This document shows positions 39,441 through 50,800 of a stretch of DNA of 64,000 nt, piece by piece. The notes beneath the pieces are model-generated. The model saw nothing but the letters and a program-made list of their open reading frames with translations, was not told the DNA's origin and ran no database searches. Both the position numbers and the translations under genes were made by a program. The stretch spans positions 682,001 through 746,000 of the forward strand of contig NW_026570221.1 in assembly GCF_019649055.1 (NCBI RefSeq), written 5' to 3'. This stretch comes from Paramacrobiotus metropolitanus (taxonomy: Eukaryota; Tardigrada; Eutardigrada; Parachela; Macrobiotidae). Positions within the stretch are counted from its first letter, which is position 1. Each line of letters opens with the position of its first letter.

Positions 39441-41908
39441 CGTACAGGCAGAACCGATTCAACTTGGCCACATCCACGCCGGCCACATTGTACACACACC
39501 ATCGGAATCCACGGTACTGCGCGGATGGACGCGGATCGCTGGTCTGATAGTCGCGGAGAATCTGTGGAAACAGCCACTTGGTGCAACGCATTTTAGTACC
39601 CGATCAAATATCAGAAAATGGAGATGACTCATCGCAAATTTAGCGTTTCTTGCCCCTACGTTATCGTACGACCTCTGATCACGATAAAACACCATGCAAT
39701 CGTTGTCTATTCCCGACATTTCTCGGCTTTTACTCGAAACGATACCGAAAACAACCGAAAACTTTCGTCTTGTCATAAGAAACGTGCCTCTGTTTTTTTT
39801 TTAAATACTGCACTTAAAACAGCAGTTACCAGCATACCGCGAAAGAAACATTCTAAAAACCGTTTATTAATTTTCGCAAGCAATTGTTCCACACCGGAAG
39901 TAACGCTTGTGCTAAAACGTCGCAACCATTACACTGCGTCTAGCACGATGACGAATTCACTGCTCTCAAGATTCACGGTAATCATAAAGGATAAAAGCTC
40001 ATATTTCATCATTTATAAGGATAGTTTCTAACTTAAATCGATATCTGGCACACATCAGTAAATTTCACTTATGGCAAATGCATGTGGAGCGAAAATAACT
40101 GGCACTGCGCCCCGTAGTAGGGAGTTGGAAACCCGTGAATTTTTAGAAAATATAAATTACGGGACAAGGCTGTAGATGCGTACCTTCATTACTTTCTTGG
40201 CCTTCTCTCGGCTGGTGATCAGACTGGCCAGGCCAGTGGCGATACGTTGCAGATCCAACGGCGCCCCGTCGCAGTGCAGACGCTGCTCCCACAGATCCAC
40301 AATATTCGCCTCACTGGCCTGTCCCTGGACGAAGACGGCAACCGGAATGCGCGACTCCATCAAGACCACCCCCGTCTTACTTTCCACGGTGAGACGACAA
40401 TCCTTCAAAATCAAGCGGTCACACACCGACCACACCTGGGACTGGAGCGCGGAAATCTCGGTGGACAGCCGGTCCAAAGGGTGTGTCCAGTGCCATCGCC
40501 CATAGGCTGACTCGTCCAGCCCTACCGAACGCCGGTACAGGACCACACGGTCGATGCGGAGGCCGGCGCCGTTCAGGACACTTTTAATCAGCTGCAGCGC
40601 TTCATCGCCCTGTTTTGCAATGTTCCAGTGGCTAAGGGAGAATCCCGCGGTATCCCGGATGCAGATGGTGCGGGTGGTCGGCGAGATGTGCTTGAAGATA
40701 CAACTGAACATGACGTAACTGCCACTCAAACGCGCTCCCGACGAATGGTATGGCTGCTGTCGGGACACACGCAGAACGTGGCACAGCTCCGCCGAGGTGA
40801 GAAGAGCGTCCCACAGCTGACAGGCGCGGCGACAGCGCAGACGGTCAACCGTGTCCAGGGAATGGAAGATCTCCTTTAACACTTCCAATGGCACCGTCAC
40901 ACCGCGCTCACTGACACTCAATTTTGGCTTTTTCCGTTTCGGTGCATCGGGCTTTTCGGCTGTCTCGAGGAATTTGCGGTGGAGTGACTTATCGCTCCAG
41001 TCACTCTCGAAAACGTCCGCCTATGGAAAATAACGGAAACTACACCGAAGTCCAGCAAAACACCCCAGCAGCAACAATTTCTGTGACGTTTTGCTTTTCT
41101 ATCCTACTCTACGTATGACTGGTGTCACAGTGGTGTGTAACGGGTTGTAATGACGTGACTACCCTAGCATATTCGATGTTCTACAACGGGTAAGGACATG
41201 TGAGAGTGCCCATTTACAGGCTCCTATACTCGCAAATAAATCAAGTAAATCAACAAGTCCAAGACACGAACTTACGGGATGCTCGTCAAACTTATGGCCC
41301 GTCCCCAACGGCGAATCGGGCAGCCGTCGCAAATACTGCATCTTCTGGCTGAGAATCGTGACAAATCGCAGCTGGAACATCTTCTCATATTGCCGCAGCA
41401 ACCATGCCGCCCGACGGCGGTCCATAATCCAGTACCCGCTGGGAACACGGCAAGTCCGTATGAAGAAATGGTCCGCTGCCAGAGGCGTCCGCTTGCCTGC
41501 TTCTGCCGGTGCATCGCGAATCTGTTTACGGGGAACGAGTTCGCGACGACTCTGGCCAGCCATTACCACCTCCACCAGCACTACCTGGTGCAGATGCTTG
41601 AAGTCTGGAATCAGCATCGTCCCGGGGAACCATCTCCACGGTCGCTGTGGGCCGTTGTGCAGAAGAACCTCCACAGCAGTTCCCTTGCCAGCGTGACAGT
41701 AGCGATTGTTTGAGCAGGCGAAGACCCTACCGTAGGGAACCAGCACGGTCTGCTGTGTCGGGCATCCGAAATCAACAATCAGACGCGGCGGAGAGTTGTC
41801 GTTCTCATCCAGGGCGACCACGTAGCCGTGCTGCAGCTGACCGTCAATCTCCACATCCACTGCGTTCCAGGCGTACACTGATCGTTCAGGATTCTCGTAA
41901 AGATACAT
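39334..41908 (-). CDS. Agenet/Tudor-like F-box protein, copy 6 (intact, 565 aa)
   Basis: Minus-strand exons 41908-41276, 41020-40184, 39561-39334, all phase 0. Exon 1 (211 aa) opens MYLYENPERSVYAWNAVDVE, continues DGQLQHGYVVALDEND and DFGCPTQQTVLVPYGRVF, then the second unit AVEVLLHNGPQRPWRWFPG ... RRELVPRKQIRDAP, then a helical part ending QKMQYLRR. Exon 2 has APKRKKPK (possible nuclear signal), an F-box VPLEVLKEIFHSLDTVDRL ... CQLWDALL, HISPTTRTICIRD and CDRLILKDCRL. Exon 3 has SDPRPSAQYRGFRW and VDVAKLNRFCLYG, but its tail is short, SKSDSDRSRTP followed by Lys/Pro repeats encoded by the TTAGG-like minisatellite. It is the most diverged intact copy, and the partner of the degraded copy 5. 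Inferred SCF substrate receptor. Confidence 0.8.
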
Positions 41909-42569
41909 TCTGTTCGGAAGGACCTGTACTGAGGCTGTACGTAATTCTATAGGTATGAGCAGATGTGTGATGCACACTGCTGGTTATCCACCGACTTGGA
42001 AACAAGAGCTTATAATTAGCCAGGTATGAAACCAGCAATTATAGGAGAGAAGCAGAGAATCGTAATCTTTCTAGAAACAATGCCAACGACAGCAAGGACC
42101 AAGAAACAACAATAACAATATGAAACTGAACAAAGTACTGCACAAACACCACACTTCAGCTGCCAAGCATTGATAGAACGGCAACGGTAGTCAACGACGG
42201 CCCGCGCTGAACCGATTTTAACGTAACCGCTGCTGAAGTGCGCACTGTGTTACTTCTGCAGTGTAACGGAGATCCGCCCTCTGTCAGCGGGTACGTTAAG
42301 GCACTGCCAATTTTAGCTGGCAGACTCAACAGAAACATGAGTTGGCACGCCTGACGAATGCCAGATATGAATCCAAATTATAAACTACCGATACAAACAT
42401 AAGAATTATTTACTTTTCTCCTTTTTAGTGGTCTTAAGTCTTGAGAGGAGTGAATCTGCCATGGTGGTAGACGTAGCGCAGTGGCAATCGTTCATAGCGC
42501 AACTTTTCGCGCTAACTGCCACCCTGTCTTTAGTCTTTTAGTCTGTATCCTTATGAGTTCCGACAGTAT

Positions 42570-42740
42570 AAACCGAAAGCGCCAGCATCGGCTCGCATCT
42601 CGCAAACCAGTGTCGCTCTACAACAGTGCAGAATGCAGTCTGTACACATTCTTCGGCAGTAGCTGCTGTACGTCAGTAGTCTGCACTAGTAGCGGCACTG
42701 GTCTACGAAAAAAGCGTGCCGATGCTGGCGCTTTCGGTTT
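42570..42740. repeat. Long imperfect inverted repeat (hairpin), arms of about 75 bp
   Basis: Positions 42570-42591 and 42719-42740 are perfect 22-bp inverted complements (starting AAACCGAAAGCGCC on the left). Similarity continues inward with mismatches through ACCAGTG-CGCT and GTGCAGA, leaving a small loop near 42655. It could be a foldback MITE or a microRNA-like precursor. No flanking duplication was identified. Confidence 0.7.
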
Positions 42741-42826
42741 TGCAATGACGCCTTGTCGGTACACCAACGAGCTGGACTTTCTCACGGATTTTTCCAGTCA
42801 CAAATAACCCGTTGCTCCACTGCGAC

Positions 42827-43129
42827 ATGGAGCCAGCGTCACCGGTAGAGACACTGGCTGTCGCGCAAAGAAAGCTGTCCGATCCATTGCCAGTTATTCC
42901 GAAACGTTTGAAAGATCGTGGCATTGTTCAAACGAAAAAAACACGAGGAAGCAACCCGGCTTTTCAAAATTTTGCAGCCCGAAAAGTTCTAGGTAGCCCG
43001 ATACCTCACCGAAATGATTGTCATGAAGCAGGCATCGATGCTGTACAATCTTCGAAACGGAAAACCGGGCCGTCATCGAAACAAAAGCTGCCAGCAGGGC
43101 GGGGAAGCCCACGTTGGCCTGGAGACTGA
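42827..43129 (+). CDS. Small basic protein, uncertain
   Basis: An ATG-initiated frame of 100 codons, MEPASPVETLAVAQRKLSD onward, rich in Lys, Arg, Pro and Ser, with no recognised domain, signal peptide or membrane segment. It begins just beyond the long hairpin. It could be a first exon, but no convincing downstream exon was found. Reported because composition is more protein-like than that of the surrounding frames; it may be spurious. Confidence 0.3.
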   Translation: MEPASPVETLAVAQRKLSDPLPVIPKRLKDRGIVQTKKTRGSNPAFQNFAARKVLGSPIPHRNDCHEAGIDAVQSSKRKTGPSSKQKLPAGRGSPRWPGD

Positions 43130-43691
43130 AGGACACCATCAGCCAGCCGAGTCGGGCCGAAAACGACAGCCCTGGTAGATGATCTCTCCCTGTTTTTCGT
43201 TATGCATTAAAACACATTAACAACTTAACACTGCTATGTAACTTTCGTTTTCACACTGCTCTTGAATGGCCTTTAATTAACTGCTACTTCCTTAACTGCG
43301 TCTAAATTTTGTTCTTATTACAAAATTAAGAATAAATTGTGCGGAATCATTTCAAGTTGCCACTGCGTTTAAAATCGAGTGCGGCCGAATTAACTCGGTG
43401 ATAAACACTTGAAGGTATCTGGCAGTTTTTTACTACTATGCTGATAATTATAACTAATCTGATAATTGCAATTACTGTATATGCCGGCATAAATATAGTT
43501 ATTTCATAAATATAGTTATTTTATGTTGATAATTATAGTTATAGGCGGATATCTGCCGACTGCCGTAACGCTGAATTCAATTAAGCAGCAGCCAGATTCC
43601 AGTTCACTAGAGCGAACCGTCCTTTTGCTTTTGTGTACAGATGCAAATAAAAGTTTTTTTCAAAGTTAAATTAATAGAACAAGTGCGTTTC

Positions 43692-46655
43692 TCAGTAAAT
43701 AACTGGGAACAACGAACGACAAACAACACTAGTCAGTAATTCCAACGTCTTGCGCAGCCATTCCTGCCGCTCCGTGGTCAATCCATGGCCGTTGGCGTGC
43801 AACTGCCGTCTTTCGCATAAAAGGCACAGGCTTTCCGCGATGCGATAAAAAAGGTCATCATTCTCGGCGCACGTCGCAAAGATCGCCTTGGCTTCGTGAG
43901 CGTAGGTTCGCACCGTCGACAGCGCATCGGAGGGTCTATTCTCTTCCCACTGATCACATAGCATTCGGGTTATGTATTCACTGATAACAAGGCTGTGTGC
44001 TTGGTTTACAAACTCACCTCGGAAACGGTCAACGGCAGAACAGCTGACAGCAGCAGCTGGAGTCCTAAACGCGGGTCATTAGCGCAGACGCCTTGTCTGC
44101 AAAATCGTATAGAGGTCAGCTTCACATATTTTTTTTTATTTTAATCAATGGATGAACGGAATGGTTATTAATTTATTATTGCATCATTTAACCATCATTT
44201 TCCAAAATCACTTATATATCTGTAATTTTGTTAAATGTGTTATTTTTTAGTATTCAGGTTTTAATTAACGTAACAAATGACTTACCGCAATCCGGGCAGC
44301 GACAGTGCAAACGCCTCCGCCGCTTCTTTCCGCTTGCCTTCGTTTCCGCTGGCCAGGAGTACTTTTCCTAACATGTTGTGAGTCAAACAACGCATCCAGT
44401 TATTGGGATGCAGCAAAAGCTCCGCCGTCTCCAGCATCCTCCGACACCGGTGCTCCACTTCCTCCAGCACCTTCTCCCGTTCGGCAGGCTCCATCCGAGA
44501 TTCGTCATTCAAGAAGCGGTGTATCTTCTCGTGCTGTCGCTGATCGATCGCCAGCAAGCGGCGTGTTAACCGCATGCGCTGCGCGATCTCATCATGCCAG
44601 TTGAAGTCGCTCCAGGAAGGACCGGGATCCGCATCGGCGGTGGCGTCGTTGTTGGCTTCGAGAAGGGACAGCTGATGGTCCACAAAATTTACGCAGTCTG
44701 CGCAGGCGTCTTCTTCGCGGTGATCAAAATCGAAGCTCAAGGGAATGGCGCGTTGGCAAGCAGGAGTGCAGCACAGAATGCACTCCAGTTCCGCTTGCTG
44801 TTTAGTGTGTACAAAAGTAGTTAATGATTCCGAATTTATTTTTGAAAAAACATACGAGTACTGCAAATTTATGCTTTCCGACAACTAAAACCATATGCTC
44901 ATTTATTTTTTATACTGCTATAATTGTTTGGTACAGATTTTTTAATTATTATAAGGTTTATTCAGCCGGTTTACGTACCTTGTGTGGATCGGCGCACAAA
45001 GCGCAAGTGCACTGGAAGAAGTACCACTTCTTAAGATGCTGCTGCCGAATGGCCGTGGTCGTAAAGATCTCCGTGTAGGCCAGCCGCACCTGTGCAAGCA
45101 CACTTCCCGATCAATCTGGCGGCCTTCGAGTTAAGCAGCCACTTGCTTACTTGCGATAAGTCGCTGATGTCGTCAACGGCCTTGACGACCAAGGTTAGTC
45201 CGTCGAAGTAGGTCACCGCGTTTCGCTGGCAAGCGTGGTCGAATTGCGATCCCTCCAAATACACACCCTCTCCGAGTCGTCGCTGGTGTTTGTCGCTGAT
45301 GTCGAAGGAGTTGATCTTCAGCTTACCGTACATCTCCGCCAAACTACCAATAATTTCTATATTAAGACTCATCTATATAAAATTTACTACTACTGTATTA
45401 TCTTCATTTATTTATAATGCTTGTATAATTTTGTCATTTTTGGTTACCTCTTATTATGTTTCTTTAATTCTTTAAATTTTTTTGCAGAAAATTAGAAATT
45501 CTCGATTTATTTACCTGCGTAAATCGGGTACGTCGGCCTCCCAGAGCAGCATCGCCAACAACTGCCGCAGCTGTTGCACATCCTTCATCCACACTTCGCT
45601 GCCGAGAATGTCCTCCGCATGCGACACCAACCGAGCGTAATCCCGCTCCGCCGCGTGATTGGACGCTGCCGGCACGCCCCCTCGCCGGTCACAGCGGGCC
45701 ATCGACAACTTCCGGTTCTAATTTTAACATAATTACACACCGTCCTGTCAGTCAAAAACACTATCTGTAGTGCTACAAACTGTATTGCCATGATAATATA
45801 GCGATTATCCCACACATCAATGAACCGCAAATTTGATAATGAATTTACTGATTTTTATTCAGCTTTATTAGTTCTTAGTTCTTACCGACAGCATCGGTGA
45901 TTTTAACTTGTTATCGGTTTTGGAGTTTTGTAGGCGCGCGATAAGTTTGAGTATGAGCAGTAAATCATGCTGCGGCGCGATAGTTTTGGCGCGCAACGAT
46001 TTGAGGAGAGCGCATTCGCTTCCGTGGCGCCATTGTTGAGATTTGTCCGCGGTCTGTTGAACAGCAATTAAAGTTCTTTATTTAGATTTTAATTTCAAGC
46101 GTGGCCTTTTTGACACACTTGGCAAACAACAAAAACTCCCAAAATATGTTAAAAATATTAAACGCATGATGGTATGATTGTATCATCATGAAATAATAAA
46201 ATAAATATGTAGCACGGAACTAAACAACCAATAATTATTTTAAAGAAAAACTTATTTGATGTTTACCTGGCAATCTGTGGAACAATATCGTACGCTTCCG
46301 CATCCAGGGCACAGAATATTCTGATTAAAGTGGTCTCTGTCGCCTCCATTAGATTCCCCATTCTGCAATGCGTCGTTGGTTAATCGCCGCCAGGAACAAA
46401 TATGAACGATTGACAAAAGTTAACCTTATGAAGATCTTCAAAATCCAACGGTGCTTCCTTGGAAAACGGGAGGAAACATCGATAGCAGTAATCCTGGAAA
46501 TTCTCGGGATGCAGCGAGTACAGCCAGGGCTCGTTGCGCATCAGCACGTCCCCGGCGCGGACCGGAAACGACGCCGTCCAGCACGGTTGCGCTGTCTTGG
46601 CCAGCGCGTCTCCCGCATTCACCGCCGTCGCATGCGCATGCGTCTGTGTTGCCAT
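43692..46655 (-). CDS. SMYD-like SET/MYND protein, 8 exons, about 560 aa
   Basis: SMYD proteins are lysine methyltransferases with a SET domain split by a MYND zinc finger. Exons on the minus strand: 46655-46425, 46362-46267, 45717-45515, 45343-45151, 45089-44979, 44797-44286, 44096-44018, 43949-43692; phases agree throughout. Exon 1 has FPVRAGDVLMRNEPW and the first MYND cysteines (DYCYRCF). Exon 2 has CPGCGSVRYCSTDCQ. Exon 4 has the SET core (EMYGKLKINSFDI, GEGVYLEGSQFDHAC, AVTYFDGLTLVVKA). Exon 5 has AYTEIFTTTAIRQQ and the post-SET CTCALC. The rest is a helical C-terminal region. The normally conserved NHSCxPN motif reads DHACQRN, and the terminal His/Cys of MYND was not found, so catalytic activity is doubtful; arthropod SMYD families show similar drift. 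Introns range from 57-63 bp to about 550 bp. Confidence 0.8.
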
Positions 46656-47892
46656 TTTGCTCAAAACAAAATATTCCACCGTCCCAACCAAATGCCGAGA
46701 TAAATATAAACCACAAGCAATAAAACTATAACGAATGCCGGCAATTGTTGCGGAGTGACGCGTGTCTTTATTTAATTATCTTGTCCATCATCAGACGGAA
46801 CCATATTATCGGCACTCGATGCGCATATACTTAGACCGCTATCAGTGCTTCCTTAATGGCCTCTCCACGCCGGAAAAGTATGCGGGGCAGTGCTGACATG
46901 TTCAGCTGGATAGTGCACTTGAACCCAATGCAACAAACACCGGCTAATCGCCGCAGCGACTTGTCAACACGCCGGTCTACAGATACAGTTGCAGTAAACC
47001 GGCTGTTTTCTGCTGTACTCTGTATATAAACGACGCTGCTTAACCTAGACCGGCATTTCGCAGGTTGGCGAAGTTTTCCTGAGAGCTGATACAACAACGT
47101 ACACACTCCATGTCAAGTGGATATTGCAGGATATCAAGTGATTTATCGCGGCGGATAATAGTATTCATGTAAACAAGCACTGTGGATTATCGTAGAAAGT
47201 CCGATCAGTTTACATGGAAACAATTAATCACTTGTATGAGTTGTATGCAAGGTGTACTTATTTTCCGAGCCCGGCTGTACCGCGCTGTACAAGTGCGTTA
47301 CGTAGCAACTTTTTCTGCATTATAATGCAGACGGTGTCCTGTTTTGCATACAATGTAACACACTCTATAGGAGACTGTGAATTGGGACAAAGTTTTAGGA
47401 CGTGTGATTGTGTTCCACTGCACTGCTTATTGTCAATCTTGTATCTACGCTACGTTTTGGTGCGCATTTATAGAGATACTGTGATATACTGTAGTACGAT
47501 GGCCGTTTCTTGACCAGCATGATGCCATGTACGAGTATAAATGCTGCTTCTTTGAGTCATGAAATCTACAGCAACGCTACATCGAAAACTACTCTATTTT
47601 AGATACGTATCTAGTACATATGCATAAACAGGTTAATCATGGACCGTAATAAAACCAAATATGAAGTAAAACATTTACTCTTTTTTTTGTGATTCTCGGT
47701 TAGGTATCGCACGAATTACCACGTCAATCCGTACTGCAATATTCTGGCATTTTTCGTTTCTGAATCGAAAACACTCAACGCATGATACACGATGCAAGAC
47801 ATACAAAGGCACACATGCGCATTTCCACGCCAGTGTTCTCGTCCGAATGCGCACCGTCGTCCACGTTGACTAATAATTCTGGTGTAGACCGG
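46656..47892. other. Intergenic between the SMYD-like and phosphate transporter genes
   Basis: Expected to hold the promoter of the SMYD-like gene and the 3' UTR of the transporter. A 91-codon minus-strand frame (47106-46831) has no recognised features and was not called. No RNA gene was recognised. Confidence 0.5.
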
Positions 47893-50800
47893 TTAGGGCA
47901 AGAGTCCCAACAGCACCATACTGCCAGCGGCTAGGGCGCCCGCCACGGGCACCGTGATCAACGCGCATCCCATAATGTTGCCGAAGACCTTCCAGTTGAC
48001 GGCGCGGGAACTGCGGACGGGAAACACATTGTATGGCACATCAAAGAAACACCCAATAAAAAGTGACTGCAATAGACGGTTATTTTCTACTTTCAAAAAC
48101 ATTTAGTTGAAATCCCTCTATTTAATTTTCATTAAAATACAATAAATTCAAGAAATAAAGTCTAATTTAGGTTAAAGCGTTCATTTTTTCCCGAATTTAA
48201 AACTCTTTTTAAATTACGGGAAGGTGCTATGAACCTGAAATCTGTTCTTTTTTTACTGTACGACCATGTGTCTTTTACAGCAAAGTTTCAAGAAGATCGG
48301 GTAATAACCAGACTTTTGGTACACAACAGTGCGTTTTATCTTTTCGCCCAAAATAAAAGTTTGCCATATCTCGGCAACCGGATGTTGCGCGCGCAAACGG
48401 TTTTCACAACAATGTTTACAAGTCATTTAGCTTTATAATGGCATAAAGTATTACTAAAAAGTGATTCGGAGTGCGCGAAAGTTTTAGTGCGTGTATGTAA
48501 AGTAGAATTGTATAAGTACCATTTTTGACACCATGTAAGTAAAGTTGAGCGTACCTGCGTAGGTAGCCGACAGCCACCACACTGCCGACAATACAGTGCG
48601 TCGTACTGACGGGCAGTCCGATCTTGGAGCACAGCAGCACCGTCGTGGCCGTTCCCAGTCCGATGCAGAAACCACTGTAGTACACGCACACACTCATGCA
48701 CCAATCTTTTAAGAATACACAAGATGATGCGCGTGCCTGCTGGGAATAATCACAGCCAGACTGCTGCCCACCGTCTCGATGACCTTTCGGCCCAGGACGC
48801 ACAAGCCGACGGAGATGCCCAGGCCGCCGAAGAGCAGCAGCCAGATGGGCGTGCTCGACTGCTCCGGCACGTGCCCGCTGGAGAACACCACCCAGATCGC
48901 CACCACCGGCCCGATCGCGTTCCTGTATATCCACAAAATAAATCATATGACTGTGACTTCCTTTTTTCTTTGGGTTTTTACTGGCATCTTAAGTTTGTTG
49001 ATGCCATTTATTTTTATTTTGATGACGTTAAGTTCTACAGACGTTTGCTTATCGTTACTTTAAAGACGCTATTTAGTTTTGATTCAATGAACCCGTTCGG
49101 TAGATTTTTTTATGATGTCGGTCTGTTATTGTTTTTATGGTGCTATTTTATTTGTACTAATTTTTATTACCGTGAATTTCTTACATACACGTTGTTTATC
49201 CTTACATTAAAGATATTATTTTGATTTTGATTCAACGTCCTTCATGTTAATTTTCTAATCGTGTTATTTACTGAATATATTTTATGTAAACATTTTATTT
49301 ATTTAGTAATACATTTAATCAGTCAGCCAGTCTGTTCTTACTATTGTACAGTATAACTAACTTTAGTGGCAGTTTATATTGTTGGCACACACATATAGAT
49401 ACTGTACATTCTTGTGGATTTTAACAAGAAATTAATTTATTCAATTAACTTACGATACATCATTTCCGCCGTGAGCGAACGCCGTAAATGTCGCTGTCAG
49501 AATCTGTGCAATAAAATATTGATATAACAGGCTTCAGAACTGAACACATAATATTCGTATGCACGTATGTATAAATGTACATAACTACATATGTATTTCT
49601 AAACTGAATAAATACTAGATACATACATATGCCAGCTAAAAATGAGCCACAAACATACCTGCAGAAAGGAGAAAATGGCAGCTATTTCCGGAGGATCGAC
49701 AGGCGGCTTCAGCGGATCCGTTGTCTACAAGCAAAATATTAATGATTTGTGCCTGTTAGAATTTCGCAGCGATGGAATTTCATTAACCTCTTCGCGATGT
49801 CCGAGCGTGCGGATATTCTGCCAGCATCGCACTAGAAAATTCCCCCGCGGCTTCTGCTCCTCCTTCTCCTCGTCCTCCGACTTCCGCAGCGGAAGATAAT
49901 ACGGCTCCTTCTTGACCACACTGATGCGGTGGTCCATGGGTGGTTTCGCCGGCGCCAAGCCGGTCACCGGCGGCGCTACACGGGAATACCGCATCATGCG
50001 CAGATTGGACGCCGGTTCCCCGTCACCGCCGTACTGCGGATGGTACTGCAGACCCCCGTCCTCATCGTACTCCTCCGTGACGTTGAGGCGCTCGCCCACC
50101 CCGGTGGCGGCACTCACGGGTTTTGCGTCCGGAGGCGGTGGCGGCCGGTACACGTACGAGCGACGTTGTAAGATGGAGCGGAGGGGTGGAGCAACGGCGC
50201 TGGAGAGGGCGCGGGATTTTGCCCCCGTGGTCAGGTCATCGTTGACCTTGATGGTGATGCCGGCGTTGCGTGCCGGACTGAGCCCCGCCTGAATTGAAGG
50301 TGTTTTAGCGTTAAGAGTGTCGTCGCGGTTGTGTTGGGAGGTTACCTGGATGCCGGTGTTGCGCGAGGTCATGCGGAGACCGGCGAGTTCGTCGTCCTCG
50401 GCGTAGTCGTCGACGAAGACCGGCTGCTCGTTGCCCTCGGCACCGGCGACTTCTTCGACCAGTTGTTCGGCGGTCGGGCCCATTTCCTCCGTGTCGCCCA
50501 GCAGATCCAACGTGGTGGTCGAGGTGCCCATGGCGTTGGCCTCCTCCGAGTAGGGACCGGTGCCGGCTAGTTCGTCCAGTAAATCCAGATTGGTCGCCAC
50601 GGAACCTGCTCCGAATGCCACGACAGAATAATTTCCAAAGAAAGATTTTCAATAACTTGAAACACAGATAAGATTGAACTCAGATGAGATTGAAATTCGT
50701 AAGCGTTCCTCCTTACAGTTCATGGCACACATGAGCGGTACAGCTGTATGGGCCTTTAGTTTGCGGATATTCCCGAGGATGATCCGGCGCTGCCATGGCA

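Larger units (their letters stand above)
41909..43691. other. Intergenic between copy 6 and the SMYD-like gene
   Basis: Contains a long imperfect hairpin (42570-42740), a doubtful small ORF (42827-43129) and AT-rich sequence. Near 43491-43524 a 17-bp unit, CATAAATATAGTTATTT, occurs twice in tandem. An A-box-like TAGCGCAGTGG occurs at about 42473 but without a matching B box. Confidence 0.5.

Noticed and set aside
42473-42530. tRNA or SINE head based on an A-box TAGCGCAGTGG
   Set aside because: No B box, no acceptor pairing and no terminator at the right distance.
45950-46040. E2F-like TTTGGCGCGC and GGCGCC motifs as a promoter
   Set aside because: They lie inside an intron of the SMYD-like gene with no adjoining start; short GC motifs alone are weak evidence.
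46831-47106. 91-codon minus-strand frame
   Set aside because: No family, signal or splice support; composition resembles random frames.
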